NCBI GenBank assembly: GCA_947455725.1
Contig: CANGPL010000030.1
Coordinates: 1-34,102 of the forward strand
Length of the DNA stretch: 34,102 nucleotides
Direction: 5' to 3'
Source: Hyphomicrobiales bacterium
GTDB taxonomy: Bacteria; Pseudomonadota; Alphaproteobacteria; Rhizobiales; Beijerinckiaceae
Shown here: piece after piece, positions 8,619 to 18,442 of the stretch
Position numbering within the stretch: position 1 is the first letter of the stretch
Layout: each line of letters begins with the position of its first letter
Position numbers and translations under genes: made by a program
Notes under the pieces: model-generated
What the model was told of the DNA's origin: nothing
Database searches by the model: none
The model's input: only the letters and a program-made list of their open reading frames with translations

Positions 8619-8793
8619 GCCTTGGAGAAAAAAGAGGTCGCGCCCATGTGGAAGACGGCACAAGGTCCAAGTCTGGGGAGGAACGAATACTAAGGATTGA
8701 AGAGACATAACGTCCCGCCGTTTTATACCGGCCTCAACCTTAGAATGAAGATGAAATTAGCAATCAAGGCAGGGGTAAGACCCTGCCTTTTTT
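8619..8793 (+). ncRNA. Candidate small RNA of about 175 bases
   Basis: A plus-strand terminator ends a stretch that has no plus-strand protein gene, while all neighbouring genes lie on the minus strand. Within the stretch CTTGGA (8621-8626) can pair with TCCAAG (8666-8671). A second hairpin is closed by CTAAGG (8690-8695) and CCTTAG (8738-8743), with an inner GCCG/CGGC stem. A 15-codon frame at 8646-8693 (MWKTAQGPSLGRNEY) has AGAGG eight bases upstream, so a leader-peptide or dual-function RNA is possible. It matches no RNA family I recognise. The start is set only by a weak promoter. Confidence 0.4.
8766..8793 (+). terminator. Strong Rho-independent terminator
   Basis: A perfect 9-bp stem, AAGGCAGGG / CCCTGCCTT, with a six-base loop runs into six consecutive T on the plus strand. 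The minus strand lacks a U-run after the stem, so it points to a plus-strand transcript. The same hairpin may still slow polymerase leaving DUF1467 on the minus strand. Confidence 0.75.
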
Positions 8794-8819
8794 AGTTTAA
8801 AATCAGAAACTTATAAAAA

Positions 8820-9047
8820 CTACTCAACAAATTGAATGAAGAGCGAAAGCGCGGCCGCTACCGGTATAGCAACGAGCGTCGTGATCAACACTTTGCGCCA
8901 AAGTCTGGGCGCGCCCGGGGCGCCCGCTTCAGTACCAGGTGTGACGTCGCCAAGCTCCAATTGGCTCTTCACATTAAGCGGCAAGATGGCGAACAAAGTC
9001 AGCCACCAAGATATGCCATAGACCGCTAAAATCGTTGCAATGGACAT
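8820..9047 (-). CDS. DUF1467 family membrane protein
   Basis: A 75-residue inner-membrane protein with two predicted helices (about 4-24 and 52-72) and a short loop containing the features typical of DUF1467: WWLTLFAILPLNVKSQ after the first helix and the GTEAGAPGAP segment before the second. The function of the family is unknown. It lies 12 bases downstream of the methylmalonyl-CoA epimerase gene, an order I recall as common in Alphaproteobacteria, and is probably the last gene of the nuo-birA-rnj-mce transcription unit. Confidence 0.85.
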   Translation of the reverse strand: MSIATILAVYGISWWLTLFAILPLNVKSQLELGDVTPGTEAGAPGAPRLWRKVLITTLVAIPVAAALSLFIQFVE

Positions 9048-9059
9048 GATCGACCCGTC

Positions 9060-9464
9060 TCAAATTTGCTCAAGCTCGATGAGCGTGCCATTAAAATCTT
9101 TGGGATGCAGAAATAGAACCGGCTTTCCATGAGCGCCGATTTTCGGCTCCCCATCACCCAGTACCCGAGCGCCCTCTCCACGAAGCCGATCGCGCGCTGT
9201 CAGTATGTTCTCAACTTCATAGCAAATATGGTGAATACCGCCGTCTGGATTACGCTCTAGGAATTTTTTGATGGGACTGGTTTCACCCAATGCCTCGAGC
9301 AGTTCAATTTTTGTGTTCGGCAACTGGATGAAAACCACCGTTACCCCATGGTCGGGTTGCGGCAGCGGGGCCGAAACCTCGGCACCCAACGTGTCCCGAT
9401 AAAGCTTTACTGCACTGGTGAGATCCGGCACGGCGATGGCTACATGGTTGAGATGTCCAATCAT
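9060..9464 (-). CDS. mce: Methylmalonyl-CoA epimerase
   Basis: A 134-residue VOC-fold enzyme that interconverts (2R)- and (2S)-methylmalonyl-CoA in propionate and branched-chain catabolism. The N-terminus LNHVAIAVPDLTSAVKLYRD and the segments GGIHHICYEV and FNGTLIELEQ are those of the family. Probable metal ligands are H7, H79 and E130, with E54 as a fourth candidate. The methylmalonyl-CoA mutase is not in the window, so the pathway link is inferred. AGGAG lies six bases before the ATG and overlaps the TAG of rnj. The gene is therefore tightly coupled to rnj upstream and to DUF1467 downstream. Confidence 0.92.
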   Translation of the reverse strand: MIGHLNHVAIAVPDLTSAVKLYRDTLGAEVSAPLPQPDHGVTVVFIQLPNTKIELLEALGETSPIKKFLERNPDGGIHHICYEVENILTARDRLRGEGARVLGDGEPKIGAHGKPVLFLHPKDFNGTLIELEQI

Positions 9465-9473
9465 TCCACGCTC

Positions 9474-11147
9474 CTAGATCACCACCACTTGGACATGGCA
9501 TACGGGCTTTTTACCCCAGCTGCCGTTCACCGTCGAACGTACTGCTTTTTCAATTGCCGTTTCAACGAGATCAGGATCGCGACGCTTGTTTTTAGGCAGC
9601 GTATCGAGCACAGAGAACACGGCCTCTTCGATCAAATCCTCAAACGACCGCCCTGCCCGATCGACCTGTGGAATCCCAGAAACAGCAAATGCAGGATCTC
9701 CGACGAGTTCACCTTTGGCGTCTAACGCAACCGCAACGGAGACAATACCGGCAAAAGCCAGCTTGCGACGTTCCGGAATGGCGGGATCGGCAGCAGGTGC
9801 CAAAACCTCACCATCCTTAAACAATTTGCCGTGCGGCGCTTCGTCGACAATCGCTGGCTCACCGGGAGCCAAGCGTACAATATCGCCGTTCGACGCCATG
9901 ACGACATCCGAAATCCCCGACGCCAATCCGAATTTACGATGCTCATCGAGATGCAGCGGCTCGCCATGGGCCGGAATAAGCGTCTTGGGCCGCACCCATT
10001 CATACATTTTCTTCAACTCACCCCGCCGGGGATGACCTGAAACATGCACAAGGGCCGTGCGATCGGTAACGACATTCACGCCTTGGCCGACAAGCCCGTT
10101 GATGATGCGGCCAACGGCCTTTTCGTTGCCCGGAATGGTGCGCGACGAGAAAATAACGGTATCGCCCGGCGCAAGCGTGACATCCGGATGTTGATCCTCG
10201 GCCACACGTGCCAAAGCCGCGCGCGGCTCGCCCTGGCTACCGGTAAGCAGGGCTACAACCTTATCGCGCGGGAGATAGCCATAGGTCTCCGACGAACGAA
10301 ATTCTTGAACGCCTTCAAGATAACCGCATTCGGTCGCCACTTGGATGGCACGATCCATAGCGCGGCCGACGGCAATCACTTCCCGGCCAACCGCCTTGGC
10401 CGCCAATGCAACCGACCGAATTCGGGCGACATTGGAGGCGAATGTCGTAACCGCAACGCGGCCATTTGCCTTACCAATGACCTCAATCAATCCATTCGCA
10501 ACGTCTGTCTCGCTCAGCGACTCGCCTTCGCGCATAACATTAGTTGAATCGCAAATCAGCGCCAAAACACCTTCATCGCCGATTTCCGTAAGCCGCTTTG
10601 AGTCCGTCGACCAACCGGCAACGGGTTGCGCGTCGATCTTCCAATCGCCTGTATGAACGACCGTTCCTAAGGCCGTTCGGATCGCCAAAGCGGTCGACTC
10701 AGGAATGGAATGCGCGACGGGCACAATCTCAACGTCAAACGGACCTAGCTGCAAACGATCACCGGGCTTCATCGTCGTGATTTGAATTTTTTTGCCCGTA
10801 TGCTCGTTTTGCCGACGAATATCGAAAAGGCCCGCGGCAAAAGGCGTAGCATAAACCAGCGGCGTTCCAAGGCGAGGATAAAGATCAATCAATGCACCGA
10901 TATGATCCTCATGCGCATGCGTAATTATGATCGCTTTCAGCCGATTTTTTTGTCCTTCCAGAAATTTCAAATCGGGAAGAATGAGATCGACGCCCGGCAA
11001 ATCATCACCGGCAAAGCTCACACCGCAATCAACCAAAATCCATTCCCGCTTAGCGGGCGGGCCATAACCATAGAGGGCGGCATTCATGCCGATCTCGCCA
11101 AGACCGCCTAAAGCGCAAAAAACAAAATCTTCCTTGGGCCCAACCAT
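9474..11147 (-). CDS. rnj: Ribonuclease J
   Basis: A 557-residue metallo-beta-lactamase-fold ribonuclease with 5'-3' exo- and endonuclease activity, acting in rRNA maturation and mRNA turnover. The zinc motif HAHEDH is at 77-82. The beta-CASP region includes TGSQGEPRAALARVA and the late segment VHVSGHPRRGELKKM, followed by PAHGEP. A C-terminal domain follows, so the length is normal. The ATG has a perfect AAAGGAGG six bases upstream. The gene sits between birA and mce with a 69-base gap to birA, where GGGCC-GAGC-GGCCC (11182-11195) can form a small hairpin. Alphaproteobacteria commonly carry one RNase J beside RNase E. Confidence 0.94.
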   Translation of the reverse strand: MVGPKEDFVFCALGGLGEIGMNAALYGYGPPAKREWILVDCGVSFAGDDLPGVDLILPDLKFLEGQKNRLKAIIITHAHEDHIGALIDLYPRLGTPLVYATPFAAGLFDIRRQNEHTGKKIQITTMKPGDRLQLGPFDVEIVPVAHSIPESTALAIRTALGTVVHTGDWKIDAQPVAGWSTDSKRLTEIGDEGVLALICDSTNVMREGESLSETDVANGLIEVIGKANGRVAVTTFASNVARIRSVALAAKAVGREVIAVGRAMDRAIQVATECGYLEGVQEFRSSETYGYLPRDKVVALLTGSQGEPRAALARVAEDQHPDVTLAPGDTVIFSSRTIPGNEKAVGRIINGLVGQGVNVVTDRTALVHVSGHPRRGELKKMYEWVRPKTLIPAHGEPLHLDEHRKFGLASGISDVVMASNGDIVRLAPGEPAIVDEAPHGKLFKDGEVLAPAADPAIPERRKLAFAGIVSVAVALDAKGELVGDPAFAVSGIPQVDRAGRSFEDLIEEAVFSVLDTLPKNKRRDPDLVETAIEKAVRSTVNGSWGKKPVCHVQVVVI

Positions 11148-11181
11148 GGAGCCCTCCTTTCAGTCTAAAATGTCATAGGTC

Positions 11182-11195
11182 GGGCCGAGCGGCCC
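11182..11195 (-). repeat. Small GC-rich hairpin between birA and rnj
   Basis: A perfect 5-bp stem, GGGCC / GGCCC, with a four-base loop lies in the 69-base gap between birA and rnj. No U-run follows, so it is not a terminator. It might mark an RNA processing point ahead of the strong rnj ribosome binding site. Confidence 0.25.
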
Positions 11196-11216
11196 CCCGT
11201 CAATCGAATTCATCGT

Positions 11217-11966
11217 TCAATAGAATACGTCACCAGCAATGATTGCGGTCACTTTTTCGTCATGCGCTAACAACAGCCTTCCTTGGTCATCGAGACCTTC
11301 AAAGATCCCTTCGATCACGCCGTTTGTCTGTCGAACCGATATTGGACCGCCAATGCCGCGCACACGCTCTATCCATCGCTGACGGATATAGCCGAAACCA
11401 TTGCCCTTGTCGAAAAAATCTAAATTGGCACGAAAAGTCTTGGCTAAGGCCGCAAAACAGTCACCCGTCGTCGCTACAATACCGGCTTCAGCGAGATCCG
11501 TCGCATGATAGGGCGTATTCGTTGGATGAAGTGCAAGATTGATCCCACATCCGATGACGACGCCAAAAGCACCATCAGCCAATACACCGCCTTCGATCAA
11601 AATCCCAGAAAGCTTGGCCCCATTTAACAAAACATCATTCGGCCATTTCAGAGATAATTCATGCGATGGAGCGCCGAGACCGATCATGGTATCATAGATG
11701 GCAAGCGCTGCGACGAACCCAAGTTGAAATCCATGCGCAATCTCGCAAGGGTCAAGAAGCGCAAGCGATGCGTAAAGATTACCCTTCGGAGAGGACCATT
11801 GCCGCCCTAACCGACCGCGACCGCCGGTTTGCTCATCAGCAACAAACCAATGATTGCCATGCCCAGACGACCGCAAATAATCCAACGCGGCGTCGTTTGT
11901 TGAGCCTATGCTTTCAAAATGCGTCAGATCAAAACCGTGATCCTGAGCAGAGGCTTTAATGTTCAC
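11217..11966 (-). CDS. birA: Biotin--[acetyl-CoA-carboxylase] ligase, no repressor domain
   Basis: Attaches biotin to the carrier domain of acetyl-CoA carboxylase and similar enzymes through biotinyl-AMP. The 249-residue protein carries the catalytic core only: IGSTNDAA at 20-27, the adenylate loop GRGRLGR at 49-55, and LKWPNDVLLNGAKLSGILIE. A small SH3-like C-terminal domain follows. The N-terminal winged helix of E. coli BirA is absent, so it should not repress transcription. The start is GTG at 11966, one base after the nuoN stop, with no strong ribosome binding site, which suggests translational coupling to nuoN. Confidence 0.92.
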   Translation of the reverse strand: MNIKASAQDHGFDLTHFESIGSTNDAALDYLRSSGHGNHWFVADEQTGGRGRLGRQWSSPKGNLYASLALLDPCEIAHGFQLGFVAALAIYDTMIGLGAPSHELSLKWPNDVLLNGAKLSGILIEGGVLADGAFGVVIGCGINLALHPTNTPYHATDLAEAGIVATTGDCFAALAKTFRANLDFFDKGNGFGYIRQRWIERVRGIGGPISVRQTNGVIEGIFEGLDDQGRLLLAHDEKVTAIIAGDVFY

Positions 11967-11967
11967 C

Positions 11968-13410
11968 TTAGAACAAAGACCGCGCGGCTACGTTGGCCGC
12001 ATTTACGAGGGGTGCAGGTGCTAATGCGAAAGCAAACACTAAAATGGCTGCAAGTGACGCAATGAGCCGAACCGATGTCGAGGCTGGAGAAAATGCTTCC
12101 TTTGGCTCGTCAAAATAGATGATTTTGACGATACGCAGATAATAGAAAGCACCCACAACGCTGGCGATCACACCAATCACCGCCAAAGCGTAGAGGCCCG
12201 AATTTACTGCTGCTGCAAAGACATACCACTTGGCAAAAAAGCCAGCGAGCGGTGGAATGCCCGCAAGCGAGAACATGATCATAGCAAGCGCGAAGGCGAG
12301 CGCCGGGTTTGTCTTCGACAAGCCCGCAAGATCATTGATGTCTTCGAAATAGTGGCCACCACGCTCCATCGATAACACGCAAGCAAACGCGCCAAGCGTC
12401 GTTACAAGATAGATCACCATATAAACGGCTACGCCCGCTACACCGTCAACCGTGCCAGCGGAGAGGCCAACAAGCACGTAGCCGATATGGCCAATCGACG
12501 AATAAGCCAACAGCCGCTTAATATTGTTTTGTCCGATGGCCGCGAAAGCACCAAGCACCATCGACGCGATGGCAACAAAAACAATAATCTGCTGCCACTG
12601 CCCACCAATCGATGGGAAGGCTTGCTCAACGACCCGAACCAACAAAGCTACGGCGGCGGTCTTCGGTGCAACCGCAAAGAAAGCCGTGACCGGTGTCGGT
12701 GAGCCTTCATAAACATCCGGCGTCCACATATGAAAAGGCACAGCCGAAATTTTGAACGATAAGCCAGCAAGCACAAAGGCCAGACCGAAGATTACGCCAA
12801 TGCCTGCACCACCTTTAAGCGCCGCTGCAATACCAGCAAAAGAAACCGAACCGGTCATGCCGTAAATCAAGGACGCGCCGTAAAGCAACATTCCCGAGGA
12901 CAAAGCTCCAAGGACGAAATATTTCAATCCAGCTTCCGTCGATTTAACCGAGTTGCGATCAAAAGAAGCAACCACATAAAGCGACAGGGATGACAATTCG
13001 AGTCCGAGATAAAGCGCAATCAAATCGTGCGCCGAAATCATCAGCATCATACCCAGCGTGGAAATCAGCACCAAAAGCGGGAATTCAAACGCACGCCGTT
13101 TTGACGACGTGAGATAGGCGTCCGAAATCAGAAGCGACGCGGCAGAACCGACCAACGTCGTTAACTTCATGAATTGTGCAAACCCATCGGAGATGAAGGA
13201 GCCACCAAAGGCTTCAACCGTCTGTCCACCACCCAACGCAACCAAAACGCCGGCGACAACCAAGACAAGCAAGGTCATGCCGCGCACAAAGCCGTATGAC
13301 TTTTCGCCCATAACGGCACCCAAGAACACGAGCAGCAATGCACCCGCTCCCATAAATATTTCGGGTAGCGCCGGAGCCATAATAGGAAGAGCTGTAATCG
13401 TTGATGACAT
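11968..13410 (-). CDS. nuoN: NADH-quinone oxidoreductase subunit N
   Basis: Antiporter-like membrane subunit of complex I that forms one of the proton channels. The 480 residues are nearly all hydrophobic, consistent with about 14 membrane helices. The segments SFKISAVPFHMWTPDVYEG and NIKRLLAYSSIGHIGYVLVG carry the conserved lysines and the typical signature of the Mrp-like antiporter family. It is the last nuo gene and lies 14 bases downstream of nuoM. birA follows after one base. Confidence 0.96.
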   Translation of the reverse strand: MSSTITALPIMAPALPEIFMGAGALLLVFLGAVMGEKSYGFVRGMTLLVLVVAGVLVALGGGQTVEAFGGSFISDGFAQFMKLTTLVGSAASLLISDAYLTSSKRRAFEFPLLVLISTLGMMLMISAHDLIALYLGLELSSLSLYVVASFDRNSVKSTEAGLKYFVLGALSSGMLLYGASLIYGMTGSVSFAGIAAALKGGAGIGVIFGLAFVLAGLSFKISAVPFHMWTPDVYEGSPTPVTAFFAVAPKTAAVALLVRVVEQAFPSIGGQWQQIIVFVAIASMVLGAFAAIGQNNIKRLLAYSSIGHIGYVLVGLSAGTVDGVAGVAVYMVIYLVTTLGAFACVLSMERGGHYFEDINDLAGLSKTNPALAFALAMIMFSLAGIPPLAGFFAKWYVFAAAVNSGLYALAVIGVIASVVGAFYYLRIVKIIYFDEPKEAFSPASTSVRLIASLAAILVFAFALAPAPLVNAANVAARSLF

Positions 13411-13424
13411 CGTATCTTCTAACC

Positions 13425-14930
13425 TTATGGCAGGGTGTTGGCGGCTGTCTTAACTGCACCAACGGCCTCATGAATTGCGGCTAGCAATGGCTCTGTTGGT
13501 ACGGCGAAAATGTCGAGAATGGCGTTCGCGTGAAAGCCAAAGTAAATCGTCAAGAAGGCGAGTGGCGCTAACAAGGCAAACTCACGCACACTCAAATCCT
13601 TGATGTCCAACAGCGCTGGCTTTTCGAGCTTGCCCAGCACGACACGCGCATACATCCAAAGCGCATAGGCTGCAGATAAAATGACACCCGTCGTTGCGAA
13701 CACAGCGACCCACGAATTTGCAATTCGAGAACCGAGCAGCGTTAAAAACTCACCCACAAAGCCGCATGTACCCGGAAGCCCGACATTGGCCATGGTGAAC
13801 ACCATAAGAGCCGCTGCATATAGCGGCATCCGGTTCACAAGCCCGCCATAGGCTGCGATTTCGCGCGTATGCATGCGGTCGTAAATTACACCAACGCTCA
13901 AGAAGAGCGCGGCGGATACGATACCATGGCTTACCATTTGGAACATCGCGCCTTCAATGCCCTGAGGTGTAAGCGTGAAGATCCCAAGCGTGACATAGCC
14001 CATATGGGCGACCGACGAGTAGGCAATCAGCTTCTTCACATCTTCCTGAACGAGCGCCACGAGTGACGTATAAACAATCGCGCCGAGCGACAGGCTGAAC
14101 ATAAACGGAGCGAAATAGGCCGATGCATTCGGAAACATTGGCAGCGAGAAGCGGATGAACCCATAGCCGCCCATCTTCAGCAAAATTGCCGCAAGGATGA
14201 CCGATCCTGCCGTCGGTGCTTCAACGTGCGCATCCGGCAACCACGTATGCAGTGGCCACATCGGCATCTTCACAGCGAACGATGCGAAGAAGCCAATCCA
14301 GAGCCATGTCTGCATTTGAACCGGGAATTTGAACGCCAATAAGGTCGGAATATCGGTTGTCTTTGCCGTCCAATACATCGCCATAATGGCAATCAGCATC
14401 AAAACCGATCCGAGCAATGTGTAGAGGAAGAATTTAAAGCTCGCATAAATGCGCCGCTTGCCGCCCCAGATCCCGATGATCAAAAACATTGGGATGAGGC
14501 CTGCCTCGAAGAAAAGATAGAACAGGACGAGATCCAGCGCCGAGAAGACGCCGATCATAAGCGCTTCAAGCACCAAAAACGCGATCATATATTCGCGAAC
14601 ACGCTTCTCAACCGATACCCAAGACGCAACGATGCAAAACGGCATCAAGAAGGTTGAGAGCAAAATGAACGGCATCGAATAGCCGTCGACACCAAGCTTG
14701 AAACGGATGGCATCCGAAATCCATGCGCCTTCTTCGACGAGTTGGAACGCGGGGCTTGAAGCGTCAAAGCGGTGCCAGGCGACAAGCGAGAGAGCGAACG
14801 TAATCAAGGTTGTGGCAAGCGAAATCCAACGGATATTCTTGCGCGATGCTTCGCTGTCTCCTGAAACAAAGAGGAGAGAAAGCGCACCAAAAATCGGCAG
14901 AAGAATGAGGCCTGAAAGAAGATGTGACAT
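13425..14930 (-). CDS. nuoM: NADH-quinone oxidoreductase subunit M
   Basis: Antiporter-like proton-pumping subunit of complex I, 501 residues. Key signatures are [16 protein letters not shown] with the conserved glutamate, [23 protein letters not shown] with the conserved lysine, and [19 protein letters not shown] start it at the ATG at 14930, which shares one base with the nuoL stop (TGATG) and has GGAG nearby. A longer in-frame reading would add 35 non-homologous residues lying inside nuoL. Confidence 0.96.
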   Translation of the reverse strand: MSHLLSGLILLPIFGALSLLFVSGDSEASRKNIRWISLATTLITFALSLVAWHRFDASSPAFQLVEEGAWISDAIRFKLGVDGYSMPFILLSTFLMPFCIVASWVSVEKRVREYMIAFLVLEALMIGVFSALDLVLFYLFFEAGLIPMFLIIGIWGGKRRIYASFKFFLYTLLGSVLMLIAIMAMYWTAKTTDIPTLLAFKFPVQMQTWLWIGFFASFAVKMPMWPLHTWLPDAHVEAPTAGSVILAAILLKMGGYGFIRFSLPMFPNASAYFAPFMFSLSLGAIVYTSLVALVQEDVKKLIAYSSVAHMGYVTLGIFTLTPQGIEGAMFQMVSHGIVSAALFLSVGVIYDRMHTREIAAYGGLVNRMPLYAAALMVFTMANVGLPGTCGFVGEFLTLLGSRIANSWVAVFATTGVILSAAYALWMYARVVLGKLEKPALLDIKDLSVREFALLAPLAFLTIYFGFHANAILDIFAVPTEPLLAAIHEAVGAVKTAANTLP

Positions 14931-16924
14931 CAATGCGCTCCGCCGAACATGTACCAAGTCATAAAGCCCGCAAGTCCAATCAGCATGGCAAAGGCATAGT
15001 GGTAGAGATAACCGGTCTGCATCCGAACGGCCCATCCGGTCACGTTTAAGACGCGCGCCGAAACTCCATCGGGACCAAGACCGTCAATCACACGGCCATC
15101 ACCCTGCTTCCACAAGAAGCGACCCACGCGCTTAGCGGTGCGCACAAATACGACGTCATAAAGCTCGTCGAAATACCATTTATTGACCAGGAATTTATAA
15201 AGCAGAGGCTGGCTCGCAGCGAGCTGGCCCGGCCATTCGGGCTTGGCAATATAAAACACAAATGCCAAAGCAAAACCGCCCACCATCATCACAAATGGCG
15301 ACTGCTTAACCCACTCTGGCACCTCATGCATCGTGTGCAAGATGTGATTATGTTCTGAAGTGAACAGCGCGCCCTTCCAGAACTCGCTATAGCCTTCGCC
15401 GATAAAGGCAGGCGCAAACACAATTCCCGCAAACAGAGCGCCCGCTCCCAAAAGGACAAGCGGAAGGGTCATGACCAGAGGCGATTCATGCGGCTCATGG
15501 GAGTGACCGTGATCATGGTCATGATCGCCATGCGCATGAGCGTGATGGTCGTCATTATGTGCGTGCCCATGCTGGCCCCAACGCGGCTTGCCCAAAAACG
15601 TCAAGAAGAACAAACGCCATGAATAGAAGCTCGTCATACCCGCAGCCAAAACGAGCAGGATGAAGGCATAGCTCTGCGCAACCGATTGCGATGCAAACGC
15701 CGCCTCGATAATCGCGTCCTTTGAAAAGAAGCCAGCCGTCATCGGAAAGCCCGTCAAAGCGAGCGTACCAATGGCCATCATCGTTCCGGTCAGCGGAATC
15801 TTTTTAAACAAGCCACCCATATTACGAATGTCCTGTTCATGGTGCATCGCATGAATAACCGAGCCTGCACCCAAGAAGAGCAGTGCCTTAAAGAAGGCAT
15901 GCGTGAAAAGATGGAAAACGCCCGCTCCATAAGCACCAGAGCCAAGCGCCACGAACATATAACCAAGCTGCGAGCAGGTCGAATAAGCAATCACGCGCTT
16001 GATATCATTTTGGACGAGACCAATGGTTGCGGCGAAAAATGCGGTCGTAGCGCCAACAAACATCACAACAGTCATGGCCGAAGGCGACGCTTCAAACAAA
16101 GGCGAAAGGCGAGCGACCATAAAGACGCCGGCCGTCACCATGGTTGCGGCATGGATCAGTGCCGAGACAGGCGTTGGGCCTTCCATCGCGTCCGGCAACC
16201 ATGTGTGCAACAGGAACTGGGCCGATTTACCCATCGCGCCAATAAACAGCAACAAGCAGACAAGAGTCATCGCGTCCCAATCAATCCCCAAGAAGTCAAT
16301 CTTCAACTGCGTCAAGTCGCCAAGACGGGCAAAGACGGCATCATACGAAACGGAACCGGTGAGAACAAAGACAACGAAAATACCAAAGGCAAACCCAAAA
16401 TCGCCAACACGATTGACGATAAACGCCTTCATAGCAGCCGCCACGGCTGATGGCTTTTCATACCAGAAGCCGATCAGGAGGTAGGAGGCGAGACCGACGC
16501 CTTCCCAACCAAAGAACATCTGCACCAAATTGTCCGATGTCACCAACATCAACATCGCAAATGTAAAGAGCGACAGATAGGCAAAGAAGCGTGGACGCGA
16601 CGGGTCTTCGTGCATGTAACCAATCGAATAAAGATGCACGAGTGCCGACACGGAGTTTACCACGACGAGCATCACCGCGGTCAGCGTATCAACGCGAAAA
16701 GCCCAATCGACAGAAAGATTGCCCGAGGTAAACCAGTTACCCAAAACCAAAGTTTTGCCGCCCTCGCCATAACCAGTTTTGAGAAAGACAATCCACGACA
16801 TAACTGCAGATGCCATCAACAAACCGGTTGTCACGATTTCGCTGGCACGTGCGCCAATAGCGCGGCCAAACAGCCCCGCGATGAGAAAGCCAATAAGGGG
16901 GAAAAGGACGATTGCCTGGATCAT
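14930..16924 (-). CDS. nuoL: NADH-quinone oxidoreductase subunit L with a His-rich loop
   Basis: The distal antiporter-like subunit of complex I, 664 residues. It has [18 protein letters not shown] with the conserved glutamate, the lysine in [32 protein letters not shown] split over 241-263, and the long C-terminal amphipathic helix region ending in a last membrane helix. Residues 452-479 form a loop with 13 histidines in 28 positions (for example [16 protein letters not shown]), placed after FLGKPRWG. Such a stretch can bind metal, but its role in complex I is unknown. The gene follows nuoK after 27 bases. Confidence 0.96.
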   Translation of the reverse strand: MIQAIVLFPLIGFLIAGLFGRAIGARASEIVTTGLLMASAVMSWIVFLKTGYGEGGKTLVLGNWFTSGNLSVDWAFRVDTLTAVMLVVVNSVSALVHLYSIGYMHEDPSRPRFFAYLSLFTFAMLMLVTSDNLVQMFFGWEGVGLASYLLIGFWYEKPSAVAAAMKAFIVNRVGDFGFAFGIFVVFVLTGSVSYDAVFARLGDLTQLKIDFLGIDWDAMTLVCLLLFIGAMGKSAQFLLHTWLPDAMEGPTPVSALIHAATMVTAGVFMVARLSPLFEASPSAMTVVMFVGATTAFFAATIGLVQNDIKRVIAYSTCSQLGYMFVALGSGAYGAGVFHLFTHAFFKALLFLGAGSVIHAMHHEQDIRNMGGLFKKIPLTGTMMAIGTLALTGFPMTAGFFSKDAIIEAAFASQSVAQSYAFILLVLAAGMTSFYSWRLFFLTFLGKPRWGQHGHAHNDDHHAHAHGDHDHDHGHSHEPHESPLVMTLPLVLLGAGALFAGIVFAPAFIGEGYSEFWKGALFTSEHNHILHTMHEVPEWVKQSPFVMMVGGFALAFVFYIAKPEWPGQLAASQPLLYKFLVNKWYFDELYDVVFVRTAKRVGRFLWKQGDGRVIDGLGPDGVSARVLNVTGWAVRMQTGYLYHYAFAMLIGLAGFMTWYMFGGAH

Positions 16925-16951
16925 GGAATATCTCGCGGGGCGTAAACCCGC

Positions 16952-17257
16952 TCAGCCCTTCATCATGTTGATGTCTTCAACCGCGATAGACCCGCGATTG
17001 CGATAATAAACGACAAGAATTGCAAGCCCGATAGCCGCCTCAGCGGCAGCAACCGTTAAGATCAGCAAGGCGAAAACCTGACCGATCAACGTGCCGCCAA
17101 AGGTCGAGAACGCGACGAGATTGATGTTGACGGAAAGCAGGATCAACTCAACCGACATCAAGATTACGATGACATTCTTTCGGTTGATGAAGATACCCAA
17201 CACGCCGAGCGTGAAAAGAATAGCGGCAACGGTGAGATATTGCGAAAGACCAATCAT
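16952..17257 (-). CDS. nuoK: NADH-quinone oxidoreductase subunit K
   Basis: A small membrane subunit (101 residues, three helices) homologous to MrpC/MnhC that carries essential buried glutamates. Those are seen here in [16 protein letters not shown] and [13 protein letters not shown]. It ends [16 protein letters not shown], typical for alphaproteobacterial NuoK. I chose the ATG at 17257, with GGGGAG eight bases upstream and a protein start (MIGLSQYL) matching relatives. A GTG at 17266, overlapping the nuoJ stop by four bases, is an alternative that adds three residues. Confidence 0.95.
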   Translation of the reverse strand: MIGLSQYLTVAAILFTLGVLGIFINRKNVIVILMSVELILLSVNINLVAFSTFGGTLIGQVFALLILTVAAAEAAIGLAILVVYYRNRGSIAVEDINMMKG

Positions 17258-17262
17258 TTCTC

Positions 17263-17880
17263 TCACTCCCCTCCAAGGCCTTGGCCGGGCGCAACCTTGC
17301 GCACTTCCATTGCCATTTCCTTGGTGCGCGCAACTTGATCCGCAATGTTTTGACGCTTAACGCCTGTCTTATGCTGGAGCGTCAACACAATCGCACCAAT
17401 CATCGCAACAAGCAGGATGAAACCGGACACTTCGAAATAATAGACATAATCGGTATAGAGCACGCGACCCAGCGCTTCCGTGTTCGACATCGTGCTATCA
17501 ACCGCCTTTGGCGCGGCAACAACCGCATTGGGTGCCATAAAATAGGTCAGAACGAGCGAGAATAATTCACCGAAAACCAAGAGGCCTAGTAACACGCCTA
17601 ACGGCAAATGCTTTGCGAAGCCTTGGCGCAATTCCGCGAAATCAACATCGAGCATCATGACCACAAAAAGGAACAAGACGGCGACCGCGCCAACATAAAC
17701 AACCACCAAAATCATGGCCAAGAATTCAGCGCCCATCAGCAGGAAAAGACCCGCTGCATTGACGAAGGCCAAGATCAAGAAGAGCACCGAATGCACAGGA
17801 TTGCGCGAGGTGATCACCATAAAGGCCGACCCGACCAAAACGGCCGAGAAGAGATAAAAAAAGGCCTGAGCAGCGCTCAT
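17263..17880 (-). CDS. nuoJ: NADH-quinone oxidoreductase subunit J
   Basis: Membrane subunit of complex I, 205 residues with about five helices. The core [20 protein letters not shown] and [20 protein letters not shown] match NuoJ, including the conserved pi-bulge helix segment. The C-terminus is polar and cytoplasmic. The ATG has GGGGAC upstream. It lies 60 bases after nuoI. In that gap TCCGGC-TCG-GCCGGA can form a compact hairpin. Confidence 0.95.
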   Translation of the reverse strand: MSAAQAFFYLFSAVLVGSAFMVITSRNPVHSVLFLILAFVNAAGLFLLMGAEFLAMILVVVYVGAVAVLFLFVVMMLDVDFAELRQGFAKHLPLGVLLGLLVFGELFSLVLTYFMAPNAVVAAPKAVDSTMSNTEALGRVLYTDYVYYFEVSGFILLVAMIGAIVLTLQHKTGVKRQNIADQVARTKEMAMEVRKVAPGQGLGGE

Positions 17881-17901
17881 ATTTTTAAGTCCCCAACGCG
17901 A

Positions 17902-17916
17902 TCCGGCTCGGCCGGA
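17902..17916 (-). repeat. Compact hairpin between nuoI and nuoJ
   Basis: A perfect 6-bp stem, TCCGGC / GCCGGA, with a three-base loop lies in the only nuo intergenic gap longer than about 40 bases. In the minus-strand transcript a T-run precedes the stem and none follows it, so it is not a terminator. It may protect or process the nuo mRNA. Confidence 0.3.
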
Positions 17917-17940
17917 AAAAATCCAAACTTATAACGCCTA

Positions 17941-18429
17941 TTAGCGATAAGGCGCATCCTGTTTAATGTTACGAGCAATCTCACGCTCCCACCGTGCGCC
18001 ATTCTCCAACAAGCGTTCCTTGTCGTAGAACAGCTCCTCGCGCGTCTCGGTCGCAAACTCAAAATTCGGACCTTCAACGATCGCGTCCACTGGGCACGCT
18101 TCCTGGCAGAAGCCGCAATAGATGCATTTCGTCATATCGATGTCGTAACGCGTCGTGCGCCGTGTGCCATCATTGCGGCGCGGACCTGCTTCAATGGTAA
18201 TGGCCTGCGCGGGGCAGATCGCTTCACAAAGCTTACAAGCGATGCAACGTTCTTCGCCATTCGGATAGCGACGCAGCGCGTGCTCGCCCCGGAAACGCGG
18301 CGAAACAGGGTTCTTCTCGAACGGATAATTAATCGTTGCCTTAGGCTTGAAGAAATAGCGCATCGACAGCGCGAACGCCGAGATGAACTCTCGCAACAAT
18401 AAGGATTTGGCGGCCTGATCCAGTCTCAT
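17941..18429 (-). CDS. nuoI: NADH-quinone oxidoreductase subunit I
   Basis: Ferredoxin-like subunit of the complex I Q-module that carries clusters N6a and N6b. The 162-residue protein shows two complete [4Fe-4S] motifs: [12 protein letters not shown] (C62, C65, C68, C72) and [12 protein letters not shown] (C102, C105, C108, C112). The N-terminal amphipathic region, [22 protein letters not shown], anchors it to the membrane arm. It follows nuoH after 13 bases. Confidence 0.97.
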   Translation of the reverse strand: MRLDQAAKSLLLREFISAFALSMRYFFKPKATINYPFEKNPVSPRFRGEHALRRYPNGEERCIACKLCEAICPAQAITIEAGPRRNDGTRRTTRYDIDMTKCIYCGFCQEACPVDAIVEGPNFEFATETREELFYDKERLLENGARWEREIARNIKQDAPYR

Positions 18430-18442
18430 GGTCGTGATCCTC

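Noticed and set aside
8646-8693. A 15-codon frame (MWKTAQGPSLGRNEY) as a stand-alone gene
   Set aside because: It has a possible ribosome binding site, but codon choice includes rare AGG and there is no conservation evidence. It is kept only as a note in the candidate RNA.
10296-10313. GAAC-N9-GAAC inside rnj as a second LexA box
   Set aside because: The spacing is nine rather than seven and it lies within a coding region far from any start.
15839-16484. Long plus-strand frames antisense to nuoL
   Set aside because: The nuoL reading on the other strand is unambiguous and the antisense products are arginine- and histidine-rich with no known fold.
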